From positions 1-64,000 of the forward strand of contig JAFZZW010000080.1 of NCBI GenBank assembly GCA_017615615.1: DNA of 64,000 nucleotides, written 5' to 3'. Shown piece by piece: positions 34,056 through 43,366 of the stretch (its first letter is position 1; every line of letters begins with the position of its first letter). Source of the stretch: Bacteroidales bacterium (GTDB taxonomy: Bacteria > Bacteroidota > Bacteroidia > Bacteroidales > UBA932). The translations under genes were made by a program, and so were the position numbers. The notes beneath the pieces were generated by a model. It did not search any database and was not told the DNA's origin. It saw nothing but the letters and a program-made list of their open reading frames with translations.

Positions 34056-37033
34056 TTATTTCTCGATTAACAGTCCTTGGTATCCGCATGGTATGATGGC
34101 TTTGCCGTCCAGGAAGATTCCCGGCTCGGGGTTGCCGGAGAGGTCGCTTTCCGTGTATTTTACGGAAGGCGAGGAGAAATTGCTCAAATCCACTTTGGAG
34201 AAATGCCTCCCAAGCAGGTTGGTCAATATAACGGTGTTGTTGCCGTCCCATCTGGGAACGCCGCTTACGCCGGCATTGACGCTTTGGGATATGACCGAAG
34301 AGCCGCTGTCCACCAGATAAAAATTGCCGTCGGCGGTGATGAGGGCCTTGCCGTCCTTGAAATTGGTGACGCCGCAGGTGATGCTGCTCTTGATGTCGGC
34401 AATAATATCGGAAACCGGAGCGCTGGATGTGGAAGAAAGGTCTATCCAGTAGAGTCCGTCACGGGTGGCGTAGGGGAGAAGGTCTCCGGAACATACCTCT
34501 TCCGATATATATTTATTGTAGTTGATGTTTCTGCTCTTGCTGCCGTTGTAGGTGAAGCTGGGACTGGATTCCGTGCCACCCATCGCGAGGAACTGGTAGC
34601 CCGAATAGCGCACGCCGTTCACAAGATACTTGTCGTTGGGTACGCTGACCCAGCAGCTGTAGCGCTGGGTTTCATCGGGGGAGAGCTCTTCCTTGATGGT
34701 GGCGATGCGGGTGAGAACGGGGCCCTCGGAAATCTGGAAAACCCCTATACCGTCGTGCCCGAGGGATGCGTACAGCCGGTCGCCCCGGATGGCAACGCCG
34801 CCGACGAATGGAATCTCCATATTCTTTTGAGTGGTGGCGGTTACGTTGGAGCTCCACCAGCCGCTCGTCCGGGATAATGAGACAATGGAAAGGCCGGCGT
34901 TGCCGCAGCCGACGAAGAGGTAGCCTCCCCATGTGGCCACGCTGTGCACGGCGCCTCTCTTGTCCGGCTTCCATGCAACAAATCTGGATGAAGACGTGGT
35001 ATAGTTATAACGTGCCCAGGCTTTGGTGGGCAGCGTCCCGCGGTCGCGGGTGCAGGGAGGGCGCGTGAGCATTTCATTACCAGGAGGCCGTCTTTGGATG
35101 TGGCCAGGTAAACAACCCCGTTGCCAAGGGCCACGGATGTAACCGCGCTTCCGCTGCTGAGGGTGTAATGCTCTATGATCTTCGGACTCGACTCATTCTG
35201 GATATCGACCACATACAGGCCGTTGAACACGTCTCCGCAGAACAGGGTCTTGCCGTCTCCGGAAGGACGTGGCATCCAGTAGTCGATGCCGGACTGGTAG
35301 AAGATGTCGAACTCGGTGCGGGAGATGAAAGATGGATTCTCCGGGTCGGATATATCCCAGATTTCAACCCCGTGTCCGTCTCCGTCCTGAGTCTTGGCGG
35401 CATGGTTGCGGTGGTGGTGCCCCGTGGAGGCGTATAGCCTGTTGCCGGTAATCCAGAGGCCGTCGCCATAGCCCTGAAGGTCTATGGTTTTGAGTTTCTT
35501 GATGTTGTCCAGATCCCTTGCATCGAAGATGGTAATCTTGCCGGAAGACCATTCTCCCGAATACAGATAGCCGTTGCAATAGAAGACGCTCTGGGATTCA
35601 TCGGTGTCGATAAGCCTGATGTGGGCGGGGGAAGACGGGGTACGTATATCCACGAACTCCACGCCGTTCTGGCGCTGGCCTACGAACATGCAGTCTCCGG
35701 CGGCATCTATGCCTGTGGCAAGTTCCACGCAATCGTAGCGCTTGACCAGGCTGGGCTGATAGGGCTTCGTGAGGCTGTAGACCCAGACGCCGGTCTCGCG
35801 GGCGGAGACGTAGAGATAACCGTTGCATGCGGTAATCTGCCTGGGCGTGCCGAAAATCTTTACGCTGCTCTTGAGCTGCGGCGACATCGGATTCTTGATC
35901 TCGTAAGTATGGATTTTGCCGCCGGTGCCGACGTAGAGGTAATTGCCATCGACGCAAAGGCCTCCGACGCTGGTGCTCTTGGGAATCAGCTGTGCGATCT
36001 GGCCGAAGACGGCGTTAGGGTCGGGCTTGGAGGCCGGGAGCCTGCCGAGGTCTGCATACTTGCCCCGCTTGATTGTCACGGATTTTGTGCTGGAGAGCAC
36101 GAAAGGCGTTCCCGTCGCGGCATTCTGGGTCGTCGCTCCGTTGGAGAACGGAGTTACGGTCATCTTGAGGTTGGTGTAGGTGCCGGGGGCCAGGATGGCG
36201 AATAAGGTTCCCGCTTCGTACTTGGAACCGTTCCAGCGCATGTTTACCGTGAGTGTTTTGTTGCCGTTGGGATCCAGGTAGACCACCGGGTCGTCCCCGG
36301 AATACTCGATCTGGATTTTTCCGGCGAGGGCCTGATCCGCGGTGAATGCGATCGACTTGATGGCGGAGGCTCCGTCGGAACCCTCAGGTACGGTAAACCG
36401 GATGTATCCGAACACGTTCCGCATGGCAGCGTCGCCTTTTTTCATGATGGTGATGTTGGCGTTGCCGGCGAAACTGTTGGTGTTGTTGATGTTCTGGGGG
36501 TTGACCACTTCAAGCGTGTTGCCGCTTATGTACTCGCTGGTGAGCGTGCCGGTGGCCTTGGTGTCCCATTCTATCACGGAGCCGCCGTTGCCCTGGGTCA
36601 TGTCTTCGCTGTACATGGTGCCTCCGGAGGTGGTGACTATCTGGGTTGCGTCGGTCTGGCTTTTGTTCCTGCCTGTCCAGATAATATACTTGATCTGAGC
36701 ACCGCTTGAGAGGGAACCGGTAAACTTGCGGGTGGCCTGGGCTCCGGTCTCGCTGCTTGTAAACTGATACTTGTTGTCGTCGGTGTCGAAGACGTAAATA
36801 GCATTGTCTCCGGTACTCCAGTACACCTTGGAACCGCCAGATACGTGGGTTTTGGTGTCCTCGTCATCAAAACGGGACTCGAATCCCGCCGTGATGGTAA
36901 CTGTGCCGTCCTCGTTGTAAACTGCGGGGAATCCGGTCAGGTCGGCCTTGACAGTTTCCGGGATTTCCTCCTTGACGCACGCTCCGAAAGCAATAACTGC
37001 AACAAGCAGACTGGATATGATGTGTCTGTTCAT
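34056..37033 (-). pseudogene. LVIVD beta-propeller lipoprotein with fimbrillin domain, frameshifted
   Basis: Starts at ATG 37033 with lipobox AFGAC (Cys19), 8 nt after the PL22 gene; an alternative ATG at 37045 overlaps its stop. Residues about 30-310 are fimbrillin-like (KTHVSGGSKVYWSTGDNA). LVIVD repeats follow (HTYEIKNPMSPQLKSSV, VWVYSLTKPYQPSLVKRY, VEIWDISDPENPSFISR, LYVVDIQNESSPKII) with the block GYGDGLW...STGHHHRN. Reading then leaves the frame near 35050-35075, in a C-rich run, and continues in another frame (DRGTLPTKAWARYNY onward) to PCGYQGLLIEK. One missing base would restore a 992-residue protein matching 19687-22584 throughout. The break may be a sequencing error or a true mutation; the remaining frames look uncorrupted. 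Confidence 0.75.
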
Positions 37034-37041
37034 GGCTTCTG

Positions 37042-39318
37042 TCATTTGGAGAGGTTGATTAGCTGGTCTACCGGCGTAATGCTGAAGTGCAGGTTGCCGT
37101 CGTCTCCGGCAGCGGTGCATACCACGTACTTGTCGTTGGCCACGAAGTGGGGATGAGGATCGGGATGGATCCTGGATTCGTGGGCCCTGTCGGTGATGGG
37201 GGGAAGGCCGGAGTAGATGGCGATGTCGTTGCCTGTCTCCCTGTTGCAGAACCATACCCTCCAGGGGCCTCCCCTGTAGGAGGAGTCGGTGTAACTGCCC
37301 CATCTGGTGTCGTCGTCGTGTACGACGTATTTTTTATTATAGGAGAAGTTGCAGTGGGTGGATCTGCTCACGGGGGTGCTTTCGACGTTGCCGGTGCGGA
37401 TGTTGCGGATGTGGAAACCGCCGCCGCCCTTGTCGTTGGTATAACCTGCACACCAGTAAATGTGGTTCCCGTCGGGGTGCCATCCTTCGTGGGTGGCGTA
37501 ATTGGACACTGGCGCCGGCGAAATCAGGGTCATGCTGCCGTCCGGCTTCATGAGCCACATGCGCATATACGTACCCTGGCCGTCATAGGCGCCGTCGTTG
37601 GCATAGCCTACCTCCTTCATGCTGTGCGTCACGCCCTGGGAATCGGTCCAGGCGTCAAGCGCCAGCAGGGCCTCGTCGTCACGGGTGGGGTTGATCTGGC
37701 CGTGGGTGAGGTGCATCTGGTTGTCGTTGTGGGCCCATTCGGTCCACTCTCCGGTGTAGAGGTCGAGCAGCCCCTGGTAGAAGCTGTCTCCGATATGGGA
37801 ATCGAGGAAGACCTTCCGTCTGTCCTGGGTGAGCGTGATGTGGGAGCATACCCTGGCAATGGTGCCGCCCGGGGGAACGATCTCCTGGGGGAAGTCGGCC
37901 AGGGGAACCTCTACGTCAGGAGCGGTGAGGAGCTCCCGCTTGTAGAATTTGGCGGTCGTCTTGTCGTCGCTGCGTATGGCGTAATAGAGCACATCGTTCT
38001 TCGGGTCCAGGTAAGGATAGCATCCGTCGCCTGCATAGAAGGTGTAAAGCTTGCGGGTATCGAGGTCGAGGATCTTGGCGGAACGCTCGTACTTCTGGGG
38101 GCTGTGATACGACGGCCGGAATTCGTTGGCGGATACCATGAAGCAGATGAACCGCTCGTCGTTTGTCATGTCGCTTCCGCTGAAATAGACCGACTGGGAA
38201 TTGTCCCATCCTATCGATTCGGACTTGATGCGGTAGGAGACGACCCCGGTTGAAGAGTCGATGTATGTATCGAAGTAATCGGTGTCGAACTTGAATCCGG
38301 GGTTGGAGGAAGTGGGCCTCTGCAGCGGCAGGGTGCCGAGATCCGTATATTTGCCGCGTTCTACCACAACCTCTCCGCGGCAATAGATGGTGAATGGCGT
38401 GGCGGTGGCGGCGTTCTGCGACGTGGCCCCGTTGGCGAACGGGGTGATTTCGATGCTCACGTTATGATATGTGCCGACGGGAAGGACGGCATAATACAAA
38501 CCGGGTTCGTAATGGGCCGGAGACCTTGTCTGCCAGCGGGTGGTGACGGTAATGGACTTGGACCCGCCGGAAACTATGCGGGTGACGGGATCGTCGCCGT
38601 TGTAATCGATTTCCACCTGCCCGGCTATGTCTTCGTCCGCGGTTATCTTGATGCTCTTGATGGTGGCGACTCCGCCTGCGGATTTGAGGGCGTCGGTATT
38701 GTCGCTCTCGAGCGCGGACAGCGGAATCCTGTACCGGAGATAGCCGAACACGCTCTTGAGGCATTCTTCCCCTCCCTTCATAACGGAGATGTTTGCGTCC
38801 CCTGCGAAGGAATTGGTGTTCGTGACCGTCTGGTTGGACGACAATGTAAGGCAGGAGCCGGAAATCACCGAGGAAGGAGAAACCAGCGCAGCTTTAGTGT
38901 CCAGGACTGCGGATCCGCCTTCGCTCATGGATTCCGTGCCGGAGCCGCCGGCCGATTCCGTTAGCTTGGAATTGTCCGTCTGGCCGTGCCACAGGACGTA
39001 TTTGACGGAGGAACCGGCAGTGATGGACCCGGAGAAGGTGCGTACGCGCTCTGAGGTGGTGGAACTGCTGGTGAATGTACTCTTGCCTCCCTTGGTGTCG
39101 AAGACGAAGATGCGTTTGTCGACAGTGGAAGTGCTCCACCGGATCTCCGACCCTCCGGCGACGTAGGTCTTTGTCCCGGAAGGATTGACGGACGGCATCT
39201 GATCTTCAAACCCCGTGGTGATAACAATTTGTGTTTCTGATTCATCCGACGGTTCCCGCTCGCATGACAGCAGCGGAATGGCCATCGCGGCAAATAGAAA
39301 TAGAAAGCGGTTAGTCAT
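37042..39318 (-). CDS. Oligogalacturonate lyase-like (PL22) lipoprotein with fimbrillin N-terminus
   Basis: 758 residues from ATG 39318 (an upstream TTG frame extension is less likely); lipobox PLLSC (Cys19) followed by EREPSDE. Residues about 30-345 are fimbrillin-like (TKTYVAGGSEIRWSTSTVDK, IFVFDTKGGKSTFTSSS, NTNSFAGDANISVMKGG). Residues about 355-758 match the PL22-like propeller of 5804-7165: YPYLDPKNDVLYYAI, HLTHGQINPTRDDEALLALD, YATHEGWHPDGNHIYW, and RIHPDPHPHFVANDKY with the three His of the metal site. It would cleave oligogalacturonides or related uronides at the cell surface. It is the first gene of the minus-strand PUL operon. Fusion of a fimbrillin-like domain to a lyase is unusual. 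Confidence 0.75.
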   Translation of the reverse strand: MTNRFLFLFAAMAIPLLSCEREPSDESETQIVITTGFEDQMPSVNPSGTKTYVAGGSEIRWSTSTVDKRIFVFDTKGGKSTFTSSSTTSERVRTFSGSITAGSSVKYVLWHGQTDNSKLTESAGGSGTESMSEGGSAVLDTKAALVSPSSVISGSCLTLSSNQTVTNTNSFAGDANISVMKGGEECLKSVFGYLRYRIPLSALESDNTDALKSAGGVATIKSIKITADEDIAGQVEIDYNGDDPVTRIVSGGSKSITVTTRWQTRSPAHYEPGLYYAVLPVGTYHNVSIEITPFANGATSQNAATATPFTIYCRGEVVVERGKYTDLGTLPLQRPTSSNPGFKFDTDYFDTYIDSSTGVVSYRIKSESIGWDNSQSVYFSGSDMTNDERFICFMVSANEFRPSYHSPQKYERSAKILDLDTRKLYTFYAGDGCYPYLDPKNDVLYYAIRSDDKTTAKFYKRELLTAPDVEVPLADFPQEIVPPGGTIARVCSHITLTQDRRKVFLDSHIGDSFYQGLLDLYTGEWTEWAHNDNQMHLTHGQINPTRDDEALLALDAWTDSQGVTHSMKEVGYANDGAYDGQGTYMRMWLMKPDGSMTLISPAPVSNYATHEGWHPDGNHIYWCAGYTNDKGGGGFHIRNIRTGNVESTPVSRSTHCNFSYNKKYVVHDDDTRWGSYTDSSYRGGPWRVWFCNRETGNDIAIYSGLPPITDRAHESRIHPDPHPHFVANDKYVVCTAAGDDGNLHFSITPVDQLINLSK

Positions 39319-39340
39319 AATGGCATTAGTCAATCGTTCT

Positions 39341-39348
39341 CAAAATTA
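39341..39348 (-). promoter_or_regulatory. -7 element for the minus-strand PUL operon
   Basis: On the minus strand this reads TAATTTTG (TAnnTTTG), 22 nt upstream of the PL22-fimbrillin ATG at 39318. No clear -33 TTTG at normal spacing. The 166-nt divergent gap also holds a plus-strand promoter, so one regulator could control both operons. Confidence 0.45.
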
Positions 39349-39430
39349 AGTAAGACTGCGAGAAGTGTTCGAATTGGTCTGAAAAATACCGATATTCTTA
39401 GACCGCTTTTACTGCATTTTGCCGTTTTGC

Positions 39431-39438
39431 TATCTTTG
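39431..39438 (+). promoter_or_regulatory. -7 element for the plus-strand esterase operon
   Basis: TATCTTTG, an exact TAnnTTTG, with a TTTA in place of the -33 TTTG at 39408-39411 (19-bp spacer). The ATG of the LVIVD gene follows at 39485. Confidence 0.55.
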
Positions 39439-39484
39439 TAATGCCTTGGGACGACCGGGGCGGAAACAACACATAATTACATCT

Positions 39485-41527
39485 ATGGCTAATAGAGTTA
39501 TCCTTACATTCTGCGCGCTGTCGATCTGCCTTGCCATTTCGGCCCAGCCGCGCCTTGAGAACTTCAGCGGTGAGTTTATCAAAGAAGTCAAGCAGCTTAA
39601 GGATCTGCCTACCAGGGGGGCCAGCTCCCTGCATCTGGAGGGCAACACCCTGTACGGCGGAGCCGGCAACATTTTATTTGCCGCAGACGTCTCCGACCCC
39701 ATGAATCCAAAATTGCTCTCCCAGGTGAAAATATATGGCCAGGTGCGTCAGATTACCGTCCAGGACGGATATCTTTATGCAGCCTGCCGCGAGTCCGGAG
39801 CCTGGGTAGTGGACGTCCATGATCCGTCCGCCATCGAGGTGGTTACACGCTTCGACACCGTCGAGCTTGCCACCGGAATGGAAGTTGCCGGGGACGTCAT
39901 GTTCCTGGGCACGCGCCAGAACGGAGTGGAGTTCGTGGATATCAGCGATCCCCGGAATCCCACCCACATCAGGATGGAAAAGACCCACGAGTCCCAGAGC
40001 GTAACCTATCGCAACGGCGTGCTCTATTCCGGAGAATGGGGCGCCCATTGCATTACGGTGATGGATGCCCGGGATATGGCCAACCTCAAGACTCTCCGTA
40101 CCGTAAACCTCATGGGACACGGTGACGGCGTCTGGACTCTCGGCAATTATCTGTATGCCGCCACCGGCCACCACCTGGCCGACAAGAGCCTTCCCAAGGA
40201 AGAAACCGAGGGCAACGGTCACGGACTGGAAATCCTCGACATTTCCGACCCGTTGAATCCCAAGCCCATTTCGCGCGTGAGCTTCGACCACTGCTACGTC
40301 CGGTCCAACGACCTCTGGATGCCCCGCCCCTGCTCGGACGGCGATTATGTGGTGGTGTCAGACACCTATAACGGTTTTTACGTGGTAGACAGCCACGACA
40401 AGAAGAATCCGGAGAAGATAGCCCGTATTACCTTCACGGACTGGCGTGGCAACCCTGCCGCCGTGACCGGCTTGGCAGTCGGAACCGGGGTCGTCTATAT
40501 CGGCGTCTCCGGAAACTGCGGCTTCTACGCGCTCCGCTGCCCGGATGCTTATCCCTCGGACAAAGGGAAGGGGACACCCCCTGTGAACGCCTCTTTCCGT
40601 TATTCCTACCCGACAGCCCCTACCAGCCATTTCCGCGCCTGGAAGCCGGAGCATCAGGCTCCTGTCCGCGATGTCGCCGCACATGAAGACATAGTATTCG
40701 CCGCATGTTCTTACGGCGGTCTAGCCATACTTAAGAAAGGAGGCAAATCCGGCCTGCAGCAGATTGCCTCCGGTCCCATGCCCTATGCCGGCGGCGTGAA
40801 GGTGAGCGGAGACATCCTCTGGGTGGCCGAAGGTTTCGACGGCCTCGGAGGATACCGCATCGGCAAGGACGGCTCCCTTGAGCCCGTCGCCCGCTACAAG
40901 GATTTCTATAAACACGGTCCCAATGCCGCATGCCTCTGGGTAAGCGTTCCCAACGAGAAATGGGTTGCGGCCAGCACCCGCGACGGCGGTTATTACTATC
41001 TCGATGTGACCGACCTTCAGAACATCAAGTGCAAGGCATATCTGGGCTCCGGCCCCGGATGGGACAAGTACCTGGCCGACAAGGCCGACAAAAACGGCTG
41101 GTTCCCGGCCACGAGGCACCGTGTCGGCATCTGCTGGATAAACCTCAACGCCGAAAAGATGACCGAAACCATCGACAAGGGAATCAACACGTCCCTGGCC
41201 GACGGTGTCTGCGCCTTCCGTTACGACACTTTCCTCACCTGCTCCGGCGGAAGGATCTATATTTACTCCTCCAGCTTCATGAATACCGGCAGGAAGGCCC
41301 CCGAGGAGGGCAAGGGTTTCCACGGAATGCCCACATGGGACGGCGGCCGCAACCTGGCCCTTACCAACCGCCTGGGCAAGGAGATTTCCATGGTCGATTT
41401 CCCCGAGGATTACCCTCCGCTCCTGCTTTGGTCTGAATCCACCACCGGCTATCCCGAGACCCCCATCTTCTGGAAGAAGAAACTCCTTGTTCCCTGCGGA
41501 TATCAGGGACTCCTGATTCAAAAGTAA
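39485..41527 (+). CDS. Secreted LVIVD beta-propeller protein without fimbrillin domain
   Basis: 680 residues from ATG 39485, which gives a normal signal peptide (VILTFCALSICLAISAQ) with no lipobox Cys, so it is probably periplasmic or released. LVIVD-type repeats are clear: LFAADVSDPMNPKLLSQV, AWVVDVHDPSAIEVVTRF, VEFVDISDPRNPTHIRM, LEILDISDPLNPKPISR, FYVVDSHDKKNPEKIARI. The conserved block is GHGDGVW...AATGHHLAD...GNGHGLEILD, and the end PCGYQGLLIQK matches the other two LVIVD proteins. The absence of the fimbrillin part shows that the propeller is the functional unit. It is the first gene of the eight-gene plus-strand operon. Enzymatic or binding role unknown. Confidence 0.75.
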   Translation: MANRVILTFCALSICLAISAQPRLENFSGEFIKEVKQLKDLPTRGASSLHLEGNTLYGGAGNILFAADVSDPMNPKLLSQVKIYGQVRQITVQDGYLYAACRESGAWVVDVHDPSAIEVVTRFDTVELATGMEVAGDVMFLGTRQNGVEFVDISDPRNPTHIRMEKTHESQSVTYRNGVLYSGEWGAHCITVMDARDMANLKTLRTVNLMGHGDGVWTLGNYLYAATGHHLADKSLPKEETEGNGHGLEILDISDPLNPKPISRVSFDHCYVRSNDLWMPRPCSDGDYVVVSDTYNGFYVVDSHDKKNPEKIARITFTDWRGNPAAVTGLAVGTGVVYIGVSGNCGFYALRCPDAYPSDKGKGTPPVNASFRYSYPTAPTSHFRAWKPEHQAPVRDVAAHEDIVFAACSYGGLAILKKGGKSGLQQIASGPMPYAGGVKVSGDILWVAEGFDGLGGYRIGKDGSLEPVARYKDFYKHGPNAACLWVSVPNEKWVAASTRDGGYYYLDVTDLQNIKCKAYLGSGPGWDKYLADKADKNGWFPATRHRVGICWINLNAEKMTETIDKGINTSLADGVCAFRYDTFLTCSGGRIYIYSSSFMNTGRKAPEEGKGFHGMPTWDGGRNLALTNRLGKEISMVDFPEDYPPLLLWSESTTGYPETPIFWKKKLLVPCGYQGLLIQK

Positions 41528-41548
41528 TCAATAGCTATTCACATACAT

Positions 41549-43171
41549 ATGAGAAAAGTATCTTTGTTGTTGCTCGCCGCCTCCTTGCTGCTGGCTTGCA
41601 ATCCCCAGAATCCCGAGCCGGAAGTGGCCGGGGCCATTACTCTCGAAAGCAATCAGACCATTGCGCTTCCCGCAGCCGGCGGCAGTGCCGATATTGCTTT
41701 TTCCGCCAACAAAGCCTGGACGGCCTCCTCTGACGCAGACTGGCTCCAGGTCGAGCCCAAGTCGGGTGAGTCCGGAGAGCATCTTGTCGTGAGTCTTGCT
41801 GCATCCGAGAATCAGGCCACCGAGGAGCGTTCCGCTTCCGTCACCCTCGTCTGCGAGGAGGACGTGAAAACCGTACCGGTCAAGCAGAGTGCGGCCGAGG
41901 CCCCCGACGTGCCCTATTCCTGGCCGGATGACGAGGATTCCTTCGACTATGGTCTTGACCCGGGAGAGTCCCGTACGGGAGCATACGATTCCGCTGTCCT
42001 GGTTGCCAACGGTTACAATTCTTCCGACCGGAAGATCCCCAAGCCGATCCTGATGGACGGCATCACTTACGGCGGCCCCGGAATCACTTTCTACGGCAAC
42101 CGCATGACCACGGAAAAAGTGAATAAGGAATGGAGCGAGGATTATCCTGAGATAGTCCCGAGCAGCCGTTATTTTTCCTTGAAAATCAACAAGCCCGGAT
42201 ACATCAGTTTCTTCCAGTCCATAGTTGACGAGGCCAGAATTCCCACCTACTACCTTGCCCTCGTAACCACGAAGAACGGCGTTACCACAGCCAAGCTGGT
42301 GGACGAAGTGGTGCCGGAGCATGTCACGAGCGAACGCCCGGGAGGCGCCGACAGGGCCAAATACGGGGATTACTTCGTCTCCCTTTATGTGAGGGAAGCC
42401 GATCTCAAGGGTATTACATCCCCTGCAACGGTGTATCTGTTCCACCGCTGGACGGCCGGCAACACCTGCACTGTCCACTATTATCCCCTTACCTGGACGT
42501 CTTCCGAGGAGAACACTCCGGATCCCGCCCGCAAGCAGAAGATTCTTCTTGCCGGGGATTCCACCTGCACGGAATATGGCGAGTCGTCCGCTCCCCAGGA
42601 AGGCTGGGGCCAGCGCCTCGCCGAGGCCCTTGGCGGCGATGCCAGGGTCGAGAATCATGCCCATGGCGGGGAGAGTACCAAATCGTTCCTGAACAACGGA
42701 AGATGGGACGCCCTCAGGGCCGGCGTTTTCGGCGGCGACCTGGTCTTGATCCAGTTCGGCCACAACGAACGGAAAACCGATGAAGCTTACCACACGGAGC
42801 CGTATACCACCTACAAGGAGAACCTGAAAAAGATGCTCGACGACGTCCACGAGAGGAACGGTGTCCCCGTGCTCCTTACCAGCATCTGCACCAGGACTTT
42901 CAACACTGACGGTACTCTGCGGCGCAGCCTGGGCGACTATCCCAAGGCAATGAGGGAAGTTGCCGCCGAAACCGGAACTCCTCTCATCGATATCGAGGAA
43001 CAGACCTACCAGTGGCTGTCCTCGCTGGGCCCCGAGGGCTCCGTTCCTTATTATCTTATGGACAAGAGGGACCCTGCAGCCATGGACAATACCCATCTGA
43101 CCAAGGAAGGCGCGCAGGCGGTGGCACAGATGGTGGCAAAGGGCCTCAGGAGTCTTGGACTCTGGCAATAG
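41549..43171 (+). CDS. Modular acetylesterase: BACON, shared module, CE12-type SGNH domain
   Basis: 540 residues with lipobox LLLAC (Cys17). Residues about 27-115 are a BACON domain (PAAGGSADIAFSANKAWTAS, WLQVEPKSGESGEH). Residues about 124-318 are the shared module (DSFDYGLDPGES, DGITYGGPGITFYGNRM, SLKINKPG, PTYYLALVTTKNGVT, ATVYLFHRW). Residues about 331-540 match rhamnogalacturonan acetylesterases (CE12): nucleophile S338 in LAGDSTCTEY, oxyanion residues in HGGES and FGHNE, and the D513-H516 pair in MDNTHLTKEG. It would remove O-acetyl groups from a uronate-containing polysaccharide at the surface. It follows the LVIVD gene by 21 nt. Confidence 0.85.
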   Translation: MRKVSLLLLAASLLLACNPQNPEPEVAGAITLESNQTIALPAAGGSADIAFSANKAWTASSDADWLQVEPKSGESGEHLVVSLAASENQATEERSASVTLVCEEDVKTVPVKQSAAEAPDVPYSWPDDEDSFDYGLDPGESRTGAYDSAVLVANGYNSSDRKIPKPILMDGITYGGPGITFYGNRMTTEKVNKEWSEDYPEIVPSSRYFSLKINKPGYISFFQSIVDEARIPTYYLALVTTKNGVTTAKLVDEVVPEHVTSERPGGADRAKYGDYFVSLYVREADLKGITSPATVYLFHRWTAGNTCTVHYYPLTWTSSEENTPDPARKQKILLAGDSTCTEYGESSAPQEGWGQRLAEALGGDARVENHAHGGESTKSFLNNGRWDALRAGVFGGDLVLIQFGHNERKTDEAYHTEPYTTYKENLKKMLDDVHERNGVPVLLTSICTRTFNTDGTLRRSLGDYPKAMREVAAETGTPLIDIEEQTYQWLSSLGPEGSVPYYLMDKRDPAAMDNTHLTKEGAQAVAQMVAKGLRSLGLWQ

Positions 43172-43207
43172 TTATTCGCATTCGCTATCAAGAAAAACAG
43201 ATAAAAA

Positions 43208-43351
43208 ATGAAACGGAAACAACTTGATTATCTCGCCCCTTTCATGGAAGAGGTCGATTTTCAGACCGGCTGGTCATTATGTGAAATGTCTGCAGGAACG
43301 GAAAGCATTGTTTCTTCCGGAGACACAATCGATTGGGATTTCGTTGGTTAG
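43208..43351 (+). CDS. Small peptide (47 aa) preceding a fimbrillin-CE12 lipoprotein
   Basis: 47 residues starting MKRKQLDYLAPFMEEVDFQT and ending IVSSGDTIDWDFVG, with SLCEMS in the middle. It has the same plan as the other three small peptides, and its SSGDTIDW is close to SSGDIIDW at 33917-34054. The stop is 15 nt before the ATG of the fimbrillin-CE12 gene, and no such peptide precedes the BACON-CE12 gene just upstream. So the peptide goes with the fimbrillin domain, not with the esterase. Function unknown. Confidence 0.65.
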   Translation: MKRKQLDYLAPFMEEVDFQTGWSLCEMSAGTESIVSSGDTIDWDFVG

Positions 43352-43366
43352 CAAACGGGAAACGTC

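Noticed and set aside
41528..43168. 546-codon minus-strand frame opposite the BACON-CE12 gene
   Set aside because: Shadow of the sense gene; no recognisable domains.
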